NCBI RefSeq assembly: GCF_014650715.1
Contig: NZ_BMVM01000003.1
Coordinates: forward strand, 124,001 to 188,000
DNA: 64,000 nt
Source: Streptomyces bluensis
GTDB lineage: Bacteria; Actinomycetota; Actinomycetes; Streptomycetales; Streptomycetaceae
Reading direction: 5' to 3'
The first letter of the stretch is position 1; each line of letters begins with the position of its first letter. Position numbers and translations under genes: made by a program. A model generated the notes under the pieces. It made no database searches. It saw only the letters and a list, made by a program, of their open reading frames with translations, and had not been told where the DNA came from. Below, one piece after another: positions 28,478 to 37,755 of this stretch.

Positions 28478-30628
28478 ATGGATGCGACACGCGTGACGGA
28501 GCACCCCACCTCCCACGAGCGCCCCCAGTCGGGTGCGAGCCCCGCGGATCCCCGCGGGGCGCTCCTGCGTACCCCGGAGGCACTGACGATGCCGGCCACC
28601 GAACCGCTCCAGATGCCGCCCACCGCCGCCTTACCCGCTCAGGCGCGCACGGGCGACGCACCCGCCGAACCGGGTACGGCAGGCTGCGCGAAGAGCTCCC
28701 AGGACGCCTCGGCCGGCGAGGGCGCCCCCGCGACCGGCGACACCTCCGGGACCAGCGGTCCGGAGCACTCGCAGCCCGCGGCGAGCGAGCCCGACCCGCA
28801 CCGCCCGCGTCCCGCTCCGGAGGGCATCCCGGCCCAGCCGGGCGCCGAGCAGTTCTCGGGCTCGGCGGACGGTCAGGAGCGGCGCCGGGGCGACGGTCTG
28901 CCGCCGGGCAGCCCCATGCCGATGCGGCGGGACGGGGACCGGCTGCGGTTCGTGGGCGCGGCGACGCGGCGGATCGCCCGGGGCATCGACCTGGACGAGA
29001 TCGTGATGGGTCTGTGCCGGGCCACCGTGCCGACGTTCTCCGACGCGATCCTGGTCTACCTGCGCGAGCCGCTGCCGGTCGGCGACGAGCGGCCCGTCGG
29101 TCCGCTCGTGCTGCGGCTGCGCCGCACCGACCGGATCCCGGCGGAGCGCGACACCGAGGGCGGCTTCATGCCCGCGGTCCAGCCGGAGCCCGCCGATCTG
29201 GCCGAGGTCACGGCGGAACTGTGCGAGGTACGGCCCGGTGGCGCGCTCGCCGAGGTGCTGCGCGGTGTACGGCCGGTGTTCGCGGACTCCCCCGCGGCCC
29301 GTGACGCCCTGCCCGAACTCATAGGTGAGGACAGCCCGTTCGCGTTGCCCACCGGTCAGCGCGCCATCCTGGCGCCGCTGCGCGGCCGCCGGCGGGTGAT
29401 CGGCGCGGCGCTGTTCCTGCGCCGCCCGGAGCGCATGGCGTTCGAGCAGGACGACCTGCTGGTCGCCGCCCAGCTCGCCACGCACAGCGCGCTCGGTATC
29501 GACAAGGCGGTGCTGTACGGCCGCGAGGCCTACATCGCGGACGAGTTGCAGCGCACGATGCTGCCCGAGACGCTGCCTCGCCCCACCGGTGTGCGGCTGG
29601 CGCACCGCTATCTGCCGGCCGCGGAGACCGCACGTGTCGGCGGCGACTGGTACGACGCGATTCCGCTGCCCGGCAGCCGGGTCGCCCTGGTCGTGGGCGA
29701 TGTCATGGGGCACTCCATGACCTCGGCCGCGATCATGGGCCAGCTGCGGACCACGGCGCAGACCCTGGCCGGGCTCGACCTGCCGCCGCAGGAGGTGCTG
29801 CACCACCTCGACGAGCAGGCCCAGCGCCTGGGCACCGACCGCATGGCGACCTGTCTGTACGCGGTGTACGACCCGGTCTCGCACCGGATCACCATCGCCA
29901 ACGCCGGGCATCCGCCGCCGGTCCTGCTGCACCTGGGCGGCCGCGCCGAGGTGCTGCGGGTACCGCCGGGCGCGCCGATCGGTGTGGGCGGGGTGGACTT
30001 CGAGGCGGTGGAGCTGGACGCGCCCGCCGGGGCCACACTGCTCCTCTACACCGACGGCCTGGTCGAGTCGCGGCTGCGGGACGTGTGGACCGGGATAGAG
30101 CAGCTGCGCGAGAAGCTCGCCGCGACCGCGCAGCTCACCGGACCGGACCATCCGCCGCCGCTGGAGGCGCTGTGCGACGAGGTGCTCGACATGCTCGGCC
30201 CGGGCGACCGGGACGACGACATCGCGCTGCTCGCCGCCCGCTTCGACGGGATCGCGCCCAGTGATGTCGCGTACTGGTTCCTGGAACCGGAGGAGATGGC
30301 TCCGGGCCGTGCCCGGCGGCTGGCGCGGCACGCGCTGTCCCGCTGGGGTCTTGAGGAGCTGTCCGATTCGGTGGAGCTGCTGATCAGCGAGGTGGTGACC
30401 AACGCGGTGCGGTACGCCTCCCGCCCGGTCACCCTTCGTCTGCTGCGCACCGATGTGCTCCGCTGTGAGGTCACCGACGACGTGCCCCAGCTGCCACGGC
30501 TGCGGCAGGCTCGCGCCACGGACGAAGGGGGCCGGGGGCTCTACCTGGTGAACAAGCTGGCCCGGCGCTGGGGCGCGACCCGTCTGAGCACGGGCAAGGT
30601 GGTGTGGTTCGAACTGAACCAGGCGTGA
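28478..30628 (+). CDS. SpoIIE-type PP2C phosphatase with GAF-like and C-terminal ATPase domains
   Basis: A 716-residue multidomain regulator if started at ATG 28478; GTG 28493 is an alternative. After a long disordered Pro/Ala/Ser segment (about 1-160) comes a GAF-like sensor (about 165-345), and then the SpoIIE phosphatase with RVGGDWYDAIPL, VVGDVMGHSMTSA, NAGHPPPVLL and DDDIALLAARF, which are the metal-binding Asp motifs. Residues about 590-716 are an RsbW-type ATPase (SELLISEVVTNAVRYA, DEGGRGLYLVNKLA, KVVWFEL). Fusion of an anti-sigma kinase and the opposing phosphatase in one chain suggests a self-contained partner switch. The target STAS protein and sigma factor are not nearby. Confidence 0.9.
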   Translation: MDATRVTEHPTSHERPQSGASPADPRGALLRTPEALTMPATEPLQMPPTAALPAQARTGDAPAEPGTAGCAKSSQDASAGEGAPATGDTSGTSGPEHSQPAASEPDPHRPRPAPEGIPAQPGAEQFSGSADGQERRRGDGLPPGSPMPMRRDGDRLRFVGAATRRIARGIDLDEIVMGLCRATVPTFSDAILVYLREPLPVGDERPVGPLVLRLRRTDRIPAERDTEGGFMPAVQPEPADLAEVTAELCEVRPGGALAEVLRGVRPVFADSPAARDALPELIGEDSPFALPTGQRAILAPLRGRRRVIGAALFLRRPERMAFEQDDLLVAAQLATHSALGIDKAVLYGREAYIADELQRTMLPETLPRPTGVRLAHRYLPAAETARVGGDWYDAIPLPGSRVALVVGDVMGHSMTSAAIMGQLRTTAQTLAGLDLPPQEVLHHLDEQAQRLGTDRMATCLYAVYDPVSHRITIANAGHPPPVLLHLGGRAEVLRVPPGAPIGVGGVDFEAVELDAPAGATLLLYTDGLVESRLRDVWTGIEQLREKLAATAQLTGPDHPPPLEALCDEVLDMLGPGDRDDDIALLAARFDGIAPSDVAYWFLEPEEMAPGRARRLARHALSRWGLEELSDSVELLISEVVTNAVRYASRPVTLRLLRTDVLRCEVTDDVPQLPRLRQARATDEGGRGLYLVNKLARRWGATRLSTGKVVWFELNQA

Positions 30629-30712
30629 GCGCTCCGCCGGGTTGACCGGTGAACGCCGTCGAGGTCGCTGTCGACCGTGGGCTGCGGGTTGTCCGTGGCT
30701 GTCGCGCAGGTT

Positions 30713-30740
30713 CCCCGCGCCCCTTCACAGGGGCACGGGG
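30713..30740. terminator. Bidirectional terminator between PP2C and PBP genes
   Basis: CCCCGCGCCCCT and AGGGGCACGGGG form a 12-bp stem with one mismatch and a TCAC loop. The core resembles the very common streptomycete element built on TTCCCCGCGCCCCT. It lies between the two convergent stops. Confidence 0.75.
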
Positions 30741-30750
30741 AGCTTCGCGT

Positions 30751-33114
30751 TTACTGGCCGCTTCTGCCCTGCGGGTCGTCCGGATTCCCCGGAATCGAGA
30801 ACTCCGGTGACGAGGGGGTGTTGCCCGGCGCCGAGGTCGTCGGTCCTCCCGTCGGTGTCTCCTCGGGAGTCGTCTCCGGAGTGCTCTCCGGCGCAGACGT
30901 CGTCGGCTCCTCCGTGGTCGGCTCGTTCGTCGGAGTGTTCGACGGTGTGTCACTGGGCTCCGGCGGCGGGGTCGTCTGGACGGCCGCGCCCTGGTTCGTC
31001 TCCAGGTCGAACTTGGTGGTCTCGCCCATCGCGCCGAAGGTGTACGCGGCCCAGATCTGCGCCGGGTAGCCGCCGCCGTTGACGCGGCCCTTGCCCGGGA
31101 GGAGGCCCGTGGCGCCCTGGAGGGGGACCTGGGCGTGGGACTTGGGGTCCTCACCGAACATGCCGACCGAGGTGACCAGGTTCGGGGTGTAGCCGGTGAA
31201 CCAGGCGGACCTGTTGAAGTCGGAGGTACCGGTCTTGCCGGCGACCTGCTGACCGTTGCGGTCCGGGTTGTCCCGCACCGACGTACGGGCCGTACCGTCG
31301 TCGACCACGCCGGTGAGCACCGAGGTGACCGTGTCGGCGGCCTCGCGGCTGATGACCTGGTCGCCGATCGGGTCCGGGAACTCGACCGTGCGGTCCTTGT
31401 GTGTGGCCGAGGCGACGATGGCGGGGGTGACCTTCTTGCCGTGGTTGTCGAGGGTGGCGTAGACGCCGGCCATCTCCAGTGGGCTCGCGCCCATGGTGCC
31501 GAGGGTCTGGGCGGGCACCGCCTGCTCGTTCTCGACGTCCATGCCGAGATCGCCGGCGACCTTCATGACCTCGTCCATGCCGACGTCGACGCCCATCTGC
31601 GCGAAGACGGAGTTGATGGACTTGTTCATGGCGGTCTGCACGGTGACGTCGCCGTAGTCGACGTTGTCCTCGTTGGGCGGGGCGAATCCGACCTTGTTGC
31701 CGTTACGGTCCACGACCGGACGCTTGCTGGTGCCGTCGTAGATCGTCCGGGCGGTGATCGGGTCGCCGTTGCCGGTTTCGGCGCCCTCCGCGACGGCGGC
31801 GGCGAGGATCAGCGGCTTGAAGGTGGAGGCGGGCTGGTAGTCGGTGCGTGTGGCGTTGTTCGTGAAGTGCTTGGTGTAGTCCACGCCGCCGTACATCGCG
31901 AGGACCTTGCCCGTCTTCGGGTCGACGGACGCGGCACCGGCCTGGACGTCGCCGTCCACGTCCCGCTTCTTCGGGTCCAGTTTGCTGGTGAGGGTGTCCT
32001 TGACGGACTTCTCCAGCAGGGCCTGCTTCTTCTTGTCGATGTTCAGCGTGATGGTCCAGCCGCCCGCGTCGACCAGCGCCCTGGCGTCGTCCATGTCACT
32101 GGCCGAGTCGTCGGCGACGAGCTGCTTCGCCAGCGCGGTGTTCGCCTCCTGGACCAGGTAGCCGGTCTGGCCGCTCAGTCCGGGGGCGCCCTGGGGCTCC
32201 TTCGGCACGGGGAACGTCATGGCGTCGCGCTCGCCGGCGCTCAGCCAGCCCTCCCCGACCATGTTGTTCAGGACGTAGGCCCAGCGTTGCTTGACCAGCG
32301 TCTTGCTGGTGTCGCTGGCGGCGGCCCAGTCGTACTGGCTGGGGGCCTGGAGCAGTGCGGCGAGGTAGGCGCCCTCGGCGACGGTGAGGTCGCCGGCGTC
32401 CTTGCGGTAGTACGCCTGGGCGGCGGCCTGGATGCCGTAGGCGCCGCGGCCGTAGTAGCTGGTGTTGATGTAGCCCGCGAGGATGTAGTCCTTGGACTTC
32501 TCCCGGTCCACCTTGAGCGAGATCACGAGCTCTTTGAGCTTGCGGGTGATCGTCTGGTCCTGGCTGAGGTAGTAGTTCTTGACGTACTGCTGGGTGATCG
32601 TCGAACCACCCTGCTTGCCCTTGCCGGACAGCGTGTTGAGCAGGCCGCGGGCCGTGCCCTTGAGGTCGACGCCGGCGTCCTTGAAGAAGGACTTGTTCTC
32701 GGCGGCGACGAACGTGTACTGGACGCCCTTGGGGACCTGGTCGAGGTCGACGATCTCGCGGTTGACGTCGCCGTCGCGGGCGAGGGTGGTCCTGCCGTCG
32801 GCGTACTTGTAGACGTTGCTCTGCTTCTGCGCGAGGGCATTGCCCTTCGGGACGTCGATGAGCAGGTACAGCACGATGAAGGCGCCCATGGCGAGCAGAC
32901 AGAGGCCGAAGAAGGCGCCGAGGAGCTTCTTGAAGGTGAAGAAGCGGCGTATGCCGCCCTTTCCGGAGGCCCTGGAGGCGGCCGCCCTCCGGGCCGCTCT
33001 CGGTCCCGGCGTGCCGGTGCCGACCGCAGCGGAGCCGGTCGCTCCGGACGAGGGCCTGGGCGCCGCGCGGTGGCCACCGCGCTGTCGCGCTCGTCTCTCT
33101 TCCGCTCGTCCCAT
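30751..33114 (-). CDS. Class A penicillin-binding protein (transglycosylase/transpeptidase)
   Basis: A 787-residue bifunctional PBP started at MGRAEERRARQRGG (complement 33112-33114). A basic cytoplasmic tail, one transmembrane helix (LGAFFGLCLLAMGAFIVLYLL, 21 residues about 60-80) and then GT51 (AAENKSFFKDAGVDLKGTARG, GGSTITQQYVKNYYLS, YINTSYYGRGAYGIQAAA). The transpeptidase has SxxK (ASTFKPL), SxN (KSINSVF) and KTG (GKTGTSDFN). The C-terminus is a Ser/Thr/Pro/Glu-rich tail. It polymerises and crosslinks peptidoglycan outside the membrane. The GT51 acid motif reads AENK instead of the usual EDxxF. Confidence 0.96.
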   Translation of the reverse strand: MGRAEERRARQRGGHRAAPRPSSGATGSAAVGTGTPGPRAARRAAASRASGKGGIRRFFTFKKLLGAFFGLCLLAMGAFIVLYLLIDVPKGNALAQKQSNVYKYADGRTTLARDGDVNREIVDLDQVPKGVQYTFVAAENKSFFKDAGVDLKGTARGLLNTLSGKGKQGGSTITQQYVKNYYLSQDQTITRKLKELVISLKVDREKSKDYILAGYINTSYYGRGAYGIQAAAQAYYRKDAGDLTVAEGAYLAALLQAPSQYDWAAASDTSKTLVKQRWAYVLNNMVGEGWLSAGERDAMTFPVPKEPQGAPGLSGQTGYLVQEANTALAKQLVADDSASDMDDARALVDAGGWTITLNIDKKKQALLEKSVKDTLTSKLDPKKRDVDGDVQAGAASVDPKTGKVLAMYGGVDYTKHFTNNATRTDYQPASTFKPLILAAAVAEGAETGNGDPITARTIYDGTSKRPVVDRNGNKVGFAPPNEDNVDYGDVTVQTAMNKSINSVFAQMGVDVGMDEVMKVAGDLGMDVENEQAVPAQTLGTMGASPLEMAGVYATLDNHGKKVTPAIVASATHKDRTVEFPDPIGDQVISREAADTVTSVLTGVVDDGTARTSVRDNPDRNGQQVAGKTGTSDFNRSAWFTGYTPNLVTSVGMFGEDPKSHAQVPLQGATGLLPGKGRVNGGGYPAQIWAAYTFGAMGETTKFDLETNQGAAVQTTPPPEPSDTPSNTPTNEPTTEEPTTSAPESTPETTPEETPTGGPTTSAPGNTPSSPEFSIPGNPDDPQGRSGQ

Positions 33115-33404
33115 GGGCCCGATCCGCTCCGCTTCCGTCTCGTGTTCCTTCTCGTACGCCACACGCACTTGTACGCCACACGCGTGTGTGGCACCGGCCG
33201 GACTGGCAAGCTAACACCGCGCGCTATGACAAAGGACCGCCGATCCCGGCTTTTCGGGACGTGACAATCAGCACGCGTCCCTGAGAGTCGACGCGCCAGC
33301 AGGCCGGAAGGTTGCCTCAGCAGGCGCGCGGGCACCGACAGGCGTCGGTAGCAGAACCGTGACATTCGCCCGTGACCTGCGGGGCCGATGCCCTCGCCCA
33401 CCGG

Positions 33405-33449
33405 CTATACACGGCAGGTATACGTCGCGTGTATACGCCGCATGTACAG
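33405..33449. promoter_or_regulatory. 13-bp-phased TATAC box array, probable PadR operator
   Basis: CTATAC (33405), GTATAC (33418), GTATAC (33431) and GTACAG (33444) recur at exactly 13-bp steps immediately before the padR ATG at 33458. The middle two are palindromic GTATAC. PadR proteins repress their own operons from dyads of this kind. The phased repetition suggests more than one dimer or a half-turn-shifted binding mode. Confidence 0.6.
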
Positions 33450-33457
33450 TGCTCCGC

Positions 33458-33982
33458 ATGTCCATCGGTCACACACTCCTGGGACTCCTGGAGTCCGGGC
33501 CCCGACACGGTTACGACCTGAAGCGGGCCTTCGACGAGAAGTTCGGTCACGACCGGCCGCTGCACTACGGCCAGGTCTACTCGACGATGTCGCGGCTGCT
33601 GAAGAACGGTCTCGTCGAGGTCGAGGGCGTCGAGCCGGGCGACGGCCCCGAGCGGAAGCGGTACGCGATCACCGAGGCCGGCATCACCGATGTCCGGCAG
33701 TGGCTGGCCACGCCCGAGAAGCCCGAGCCGTACCTCCAGTCGGTCCTCTACACCAAGGTCGTCCTGGCCCTGCTCACCCATCGGAACGCCGCCGACATCC
33801 TCGACTCGCAGCGCTCCGAGCACCTGCGCATGATGCGCATCCTCACCGACCGCAAACGTAAGGGCGATCTGGCGGATCAGCTGATCTGTGACCACGCCCT
33901 GTTCCATCTGGAGGCCGACTTGCGCTGGCTCGAACTCACCGCCGCCCGTCTCGACAAGCTCGCCCAGGCGGTGGTCCGATGA
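33458..33982 (+). CDS. PadR-family transcription regulator
   Basis: A 174-residue regulator started at ATG 33458 (MSIGHTLLGLLESGPRHGYDLKR). The winged helix occupies about 1-80 (FDEKFGHDRPLHYGQVYSTMSRLLKNGLVEVE; KRYAITEAG). The C-terminal helical dimerisation part ends HLEADLRWLELTAARLDKLAQ. PadR proteins repress efflux or stress genes and respond to small hydrophobic ligands. The stop overlaps the ABC ATPase start in an ATGA, so the three genes padR-ABC-permease form one operon. Confidence 0.93.
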   Translation: MSIGHTLLGLLESGPRHGYDLKRAFDEKFGHDRPLHYGQVYSTMSRLLKNGLVEVEGVEPGDGPERKRYAITEAGITDVRQWLATPEKPEPYLQSVLYTKVVLALLTHRNAADILDSQRSEHLRMMRILTDRKRKGDLADQLICDHALFHLEADLRWLELTAARLDKLAQAVVR

Positions 33983-34665
33983 CACCCGCCGGCTCCCTGC
34001 TCGTCGCGACCGACCTGCGCAAGGCCTACGGTCCGACCACGGCCCTCGACGGCGCCGGGTTCTCCATTCACCCCGGCGAGGTCGTCGCCGTGATGGGCCC
34101 CTCCGGCTCCGGCAAGTCGACGCTGCTGCACTGCCTCGCCGGGATCGTGACGCCCGACTCCGGGTCGATCACGTACCACGGCCGCGAGATGGCCACCATG
34201 AACGACACCGAGCGCAGCGCGCTGCGGCGCAGCGAGTTCGGGTTCGTCTTCCAGTTCGGCCAGTTGGTGCCCGAGCTGACCTGCGTCGAGAACGTCGCCC
34301 TGCCGCTGCGGCTGAACGGGACCTCCCGCAAGGACGCCGAGCGCACCGCCCTGTCCTGGATGGAGCGCCTGGAGGTCGACGACCTGAGGGGCAAGCGGCC
34401 CGGTGAGGTCTCCGGCGGTCAGGGGCAGCGGGTCGCGGTGGCCCGCGCGCTGGTGACGAGCCCGCGTGTGCTGTTCGCCGACGAGCCGACCGGCGCGCTC
34501 GACTCGCTCAACGGCGAGCGCGTCATGGAACTGCTCACGGACGCCGCCCGGTCCACCAACGCGGCCGTCGTCCTGGTCACGCACGAGGCGCGGGTCGCCG
34601 CGTACTCGGACCGGGAGATCGTCGTGCGGGACGGGAAGTCCCGGGACATGGAGCGGGCCGTATGA
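33979..34665 (+). CDS. ABC-transporter ATP-binding protein (LolD/MacB type)
   Basis: A 228-residue ATPase. Walker A is GPSGSGKST (40-48), the ABC signature VSGGQGQRVA, and Walker B RVLFADEPTGALD. The end of the protein (AVVLVTHEARVAAYSDREIVV) is of the three-gene FtsX-exporter class. It energises the large permease in the next gene. Both ends overlap neighbours by four bases. The PadR at the 5' end probably senses the export substrate. Confidence 0.95.
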   Translation: MTPAGSLLVATDLRKAYGPTTALDGAGFSIHPGEVVAVMGPSGSGKSTLLHCLAGIVTPDSGSITYHGREMATMNDTERSALRRSEFGFVFQFGQLVPELTCVENVALPLRLNGTSRKDAERTALSWMERLEVDDLRGKRPGEVSGGQGQRVAVARALVTSPRVLFADEPTGALDSLNGERVMELLTDAARSTNAAVVLVTHEARVAAYSDREIVVRDGKSRDMERAV

Positions 34666-37013
34666 GTGCGGGCCAGTGGCCTCGCGACCTGGCGATGGGG
34701 GTCAGGTTCGCCTTCACCGGGGGCCGTGAGGGGTGGGTGCGCGCCGTGCTCACCGCGGTCGGGGTCGGGCTGGGCGTGGCGCTGCTGCTGCTCACCTCGG
34801 CGATACCCAGCGCCCTGGCAACGCGGGACGACCGCGAGGACGCCCGGGACGACATCGGCCTCGTCTACCGCGACGAGACCGCCAAGACCAAGCGGTCCGA
34901 CAGGACCCTGGTCGTCGCCAACGCCGACACCGAGTACGACGGCAAGGGCGTCCGCGGACGGCTGCTGGAGCCCGAGGGACCGCGGGCGCCGCTGCCGCCA
35001 GGAGTGCGGAAGCTCCCCGCGCCGGGCGAGATGGTCGTCTCCCCCGCGCTCGCCGAGCTGCTGGAGTCGGGCGGCGGGAAGCTGCTGAAGGAGCGGCTGC
35101 CGTACCGCGTCGTCGGCACCATCGGCGAGCCCGGCCTGGTCGGTTCGCGCGAACTCGCCTACTTCGCGGGCGTCGACGGGCTCGCGGAGCGGATCAACGG
35201 CTCGACCGTGGGCCGTATCGATGCCTTCGGAAAGGTGACGGACCAGTCGGGCGGGGAGGAGATGGACCCGGTCCTGCTGCTGCTCATCATGGTCGTCCTC
35301 GTGGTGCTGCTGATGCCGGTCGCCGTCTTCATCGCCACCGCCGTACGGTTCGGCGGCGAGCGCCGCGACCGCAGGCTCGCCGCGCTCCGGCTGGTCGGCG
35401 CCGACGGCCGCATGACACGCCGGATCGCGGCGGGCGAGGCGCTCGCGGGGGCCGTCCTGGGGCTGGCGTTCGGGACCGTGTTCTTCCTGATCGGCCGCGA
35501 GATCGCCGGTTCGGTCGAGGTGTTCCACGTCAGCGTGTTCCCGAGCTACCTCAACCCGTCCCCAGCGCTCGCCGCGCTGATCGTCGTCGCGGTCCCGGCC
35601 TCCGCCGTCCTCGTCACCCTGTTCGCCCTGCGTGGCGTCGTCATCGAGCCCCTCGGCGTGGTCCGCACGGCCAAGCCCGCGCGGCGCAGGCTCTGGTGGC
35701 GGCTCCTGGTGCCCCTCGCCGGACTCGCGATGCTCTACCCGATGCTCGGCCAGGGCTCGGACAACGGGAACTTCAACGAGTACATGGTCACCAGCGGCGT
35801 GGTGCTTCTGCTCGTCGGTGTCACCGCCCTGCTGCCGTGGGCCGTCGAGGCGTTCGTCGCACGCATGGGCTCCGGCTCCCTGTCCTGGCAACTCGCCGTG
35901 CGCAGGCTCCAGTTGAGCAGCGGAACAGCGGCCCGCATGGTCAACGGCATCGCGGTGGCGGTGGCCGGGGCGATCGCTCTGCAGATGCTCTTCGCCGGGG
36001 TCGAGGGCCAGTACACGACCCCGACGGGCAAGGACACCAGCCGCGCCCATCTGGAGGTCGAGCTGGGGCACGACGTCCCCATGACCACCCTCAGGGAGAA
36101 ACTCGACCGGACCAAGGGCGTGCGCGACCGCGTGATCGTCTCCAGGGGCTGGCTCGGCGACAAGCGCTTCGAGCCGGAGATGTCCTCGGACGTCACCATC
36201 GGCGACTGCGCGGCCCTGCGGGAGATGGCGACGCTCCCCTCCTGCCGTGACGGCGACGTCTTCGCGCTGCAGAACGCGGAGGACACGGACTCGGCGAAAC
36301 TCGCCAAGCCCGGCCGCACGCTGTACTTCGACCCGTCCTACGAGGGCGGCGGCAGCGCCGGCAAGGAGATCGCCTGGACCGTACGGAGCGAGGTGAAGAA
36401 GGCCCAGCCGCGCGAGGATTCCCTGCGGGGGGAGATATGGGGGCTGCTGATCACGTCGTCCGCACTGCCCGACGAGGTCACCCCCGCGCTGTCGAGCTCC
36501 GCCTACGTACGCCTCGACCCGTCGGTGCCGGACGCGACCGACCGGGTACGGAACACGGCGGCCGCCCTCGATCCGCTGGCGAAGATCTGGACCTGGACGT
36601 CGACCGAGCGCAGCGGCGAGTACGCCTCCATCCGCACCGGCCTGTTCGTCGGCGCGGCCTGTGTGCTCGTCCTCATCGGCGCGAGCCTGCTGGTCTCGCA
36701 GCTGGAGCAGCTGCGCGAGCGCAAGAAGCTGCTGTCGGCCCTGGTCGCCTTCGGTACCCGGCGTCGCACGCTGAGCCTGTCGGTGCTGTGGCAGACCGCG
36801 ATCCCCATCGCGCTGGGCCTCATCCTCTCGTGCGTCGTGGGCCTGGTCCTGGGTGCGGTGCTGCTGAAGATGTCGGCCACCCCGGTGACCGTGGCCTGGA
36901 CGAGCGTGCTGTCGATGGTGGGCGTCGGCGCGGGTGTCGTCGTGGTGGTCACGCTGCTCAGCCTGCCGCCGCTGCTGCGGCTGATGCGGCCGGACGGGCT
37001 GCGCACGGAGTAG
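34662..37013 (+). CDS. ABC-transporter FtsX-type permease
   Basis: A 783-residue permease with two FtsX domains. An N-terminal helix and a large extracellular region (about 50-185) precede three helices (VLLLLIMVVLVVLLMPVAVF, AGEALAGAVLGLAFGTVFF, LAALIVVAVPASAVLVTLF). A second set at the C-terminus ends PPLLRLMRPDGLRTE. Single chains with both halves are common in actinobacterial exporters of lipids, peptides or antibiotics. The ligand is unknown. A perfect 20-bp terminator follows 15 bp after the stop. Confidence 0.93.
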   Translation: MSAGQWPRDLAMGVRFAFTGGREGWVRAVLTAVGVGLGVALLLLTSAIPSALATRDDREDARDDIGLVYRDETAKTKRSDRTLVVANADTEYDGKGVRGRLLEPEGPRAPLPPGVRKLPAPGEMVVSPALAELLESGGGKLLKERLPYRVVGTIGEPGLVGSRELAYFAGVDGLAERINGSTVGRIDAFGKVTDQSGGEEMDPVLLLLIMVVLVVLLMPVAVFIATAVRFGGERRDRRLAALRLVGADGRMTRRIAAGEALAGAVLGLAFGTVFFLIGREIAGSVEVFHVSVFPSYLNPSPALAALIVVAVPASAVLVTLFALRGVVIEPLGVVRTAKPARRRLWWRLLVPLAGLAMLYPMLGQGSDNGNFNEYMVTSGVVLLLVGVTALLPWAVEAFVARMGSGSLSWQLAVRRLQLSSGTAARMVNGIAVAVAGAIALQMLFAGVEGQYTTPTGKDTSRAHLEVELGHDVPMTTLREKLDRTKGVRDRVIVSRGWLGDKRFEPEMSSDVTIGDCAALREMATLPSCRDGDVFALQNAEDTDSAKLAKPGRTLYFDPSYEGGGSAGKEIAWTVRSEVKKAQPREDSLRGEIWGLLITSSALPDEVTPALSSSAYVRLDPSVPDATDRVRNTAAALDPLAKIWTWTSTERSGEYASIRTGLFVGAACVLVLIGASLLVSQLEQLRERKKLLSALVAFGTRRRTLSLSVLWQTAIPIALGLILSCVVGLVLGAVLLKMSATPVTVAWTSVLSMVGVGAGVVVVVTLLSLPPLLRLMRPDGLRTE

Positions 37014-37028
37014 CGGTACGCGGCTCCA

Positions 37029-37080
37029 GCCGTACGCCGTCGGGCCCTTTCCGTGAGGAGAGGGCCCGACGGCGTACGGC
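37029..37080 (+). terminator. Perfect 20-bp hairpin terminator of the padR-ABC operon
   Basis: Two 20-base arms (37029-37048 and 37061-37080) are exactly complementary around a 12-base loop. This is an unusually long and perfect stem for a single-gene terminator. No U-run follows, as usual in streptomycetes. Confidence 0.8.
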
Positions 37081-37180
37081 GTGGAGGCTTGGGTGCGCCC
37101 CTGTGTCACGATCATGATCGTCCAACCTCTGGGGCTGCCCCCAACACCAGACCTGCTGCCGACCGGGAAAGTGATCCGCC

Positions 37181-37714
37181 ATGTCGCTCGACTCGCTCAA
37201 GTCCGCGGTACCGGACTACGCCAAGGACCTGCGCCTGAACCTGGGTTCGGTCATCGGCGACTCCCCGTTGACCGCGCAGCGGCTGTGGGGCACGGTGCTG
37301 GCCACGGCCATCGCCTCGCGCTCGCCGATCGTCCTGCGTGAGCTGGCGTTGGAAGCCCAGGCGCACCTGTCCGCGGAGGCGTACACGGCCGCCAAGTCGG
37401 CTGCCGCGACGATGGCGATGAGCAACGTCTTCCACCGCACGCGTCATCTGCTGTCGGACCAGGAGTACGGCAAGCTGCGCACGGGACTCCGTATGAACGT
37501 CATCGGCAACCCCGGTGTCGACCGGGTCGACTTCGAGCTGTGGTCGTTCGCGGTCTCCGCCGTCAACGCCTGCGGCGTGTGCCTCGACTCCCACGAGCAG
37601 GCCCTCCGCAGGGCCGGTGTCGACCGCGAGACCGTCCAGGAGGCGTTCAAGATCGCGTCGGTCGTCCAGGCCGTGGGCGTGATCCTGGATGCCGAGGCGG
37701 TCCTGGCGGATTGA
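37181..37714 (+). CDS. ahpD: Alkyl hydroperoxide reductase AhpD-like protein
   Basis: A 177-residue AhpD. The redox pair is Cys131/Cys134 ([13 protein letters not shown]), with His138 and the upstream Glu/His proton-relay region (residues about 115-140) intact. AhpD reduces AhpC using lipoylated partners and so supports peroxide detoxification. A good GGGAAAG site precedes the ATG. In many streptomycetes ahpD follows ahpC and oxyR. Neither is adjacent here: the preceding gene is the ABC permease and the next is a convergent transporter. Confidence 0.95.
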   Translation: MSLDSLKSAVPDYAKDLRLNLGSVIGDSPLTAQRLWGTVLATAIASRSPIVLRELALEAQAHLSAEAYTAAKSAAATMAMSNVFHRTRHLLSDQEYGKLRTGLRMNVIGNPGVDRVDFELWSFAVSAVNACGVCLDSHEQALRRAGVDRETVQEAFKIASVVQAVGVILDAEAVLAD

Positions 37715-37755
37715 CTCGCTCATCCTCCTGGCGGAGGGGTCCGGCGAACGTCACG

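Noticed and set aside
28239..28496. An 85-codon GTG frame before the PP2C gene
   Set aside because: It has no recognised family, overlaps the phosphatase start region in another frame and lacks a clear ribosome site. It is noted in the spacer entry but not called.
34419..37115. An 898-codon open frame antisense to the ABC permease
   Set aside because: It mirrors the permease, is rich in His/Arg/Gln as expected from GC-rich antisense DNA, and has no domain. Many similar long antisense frames exist in the window for the same reason.
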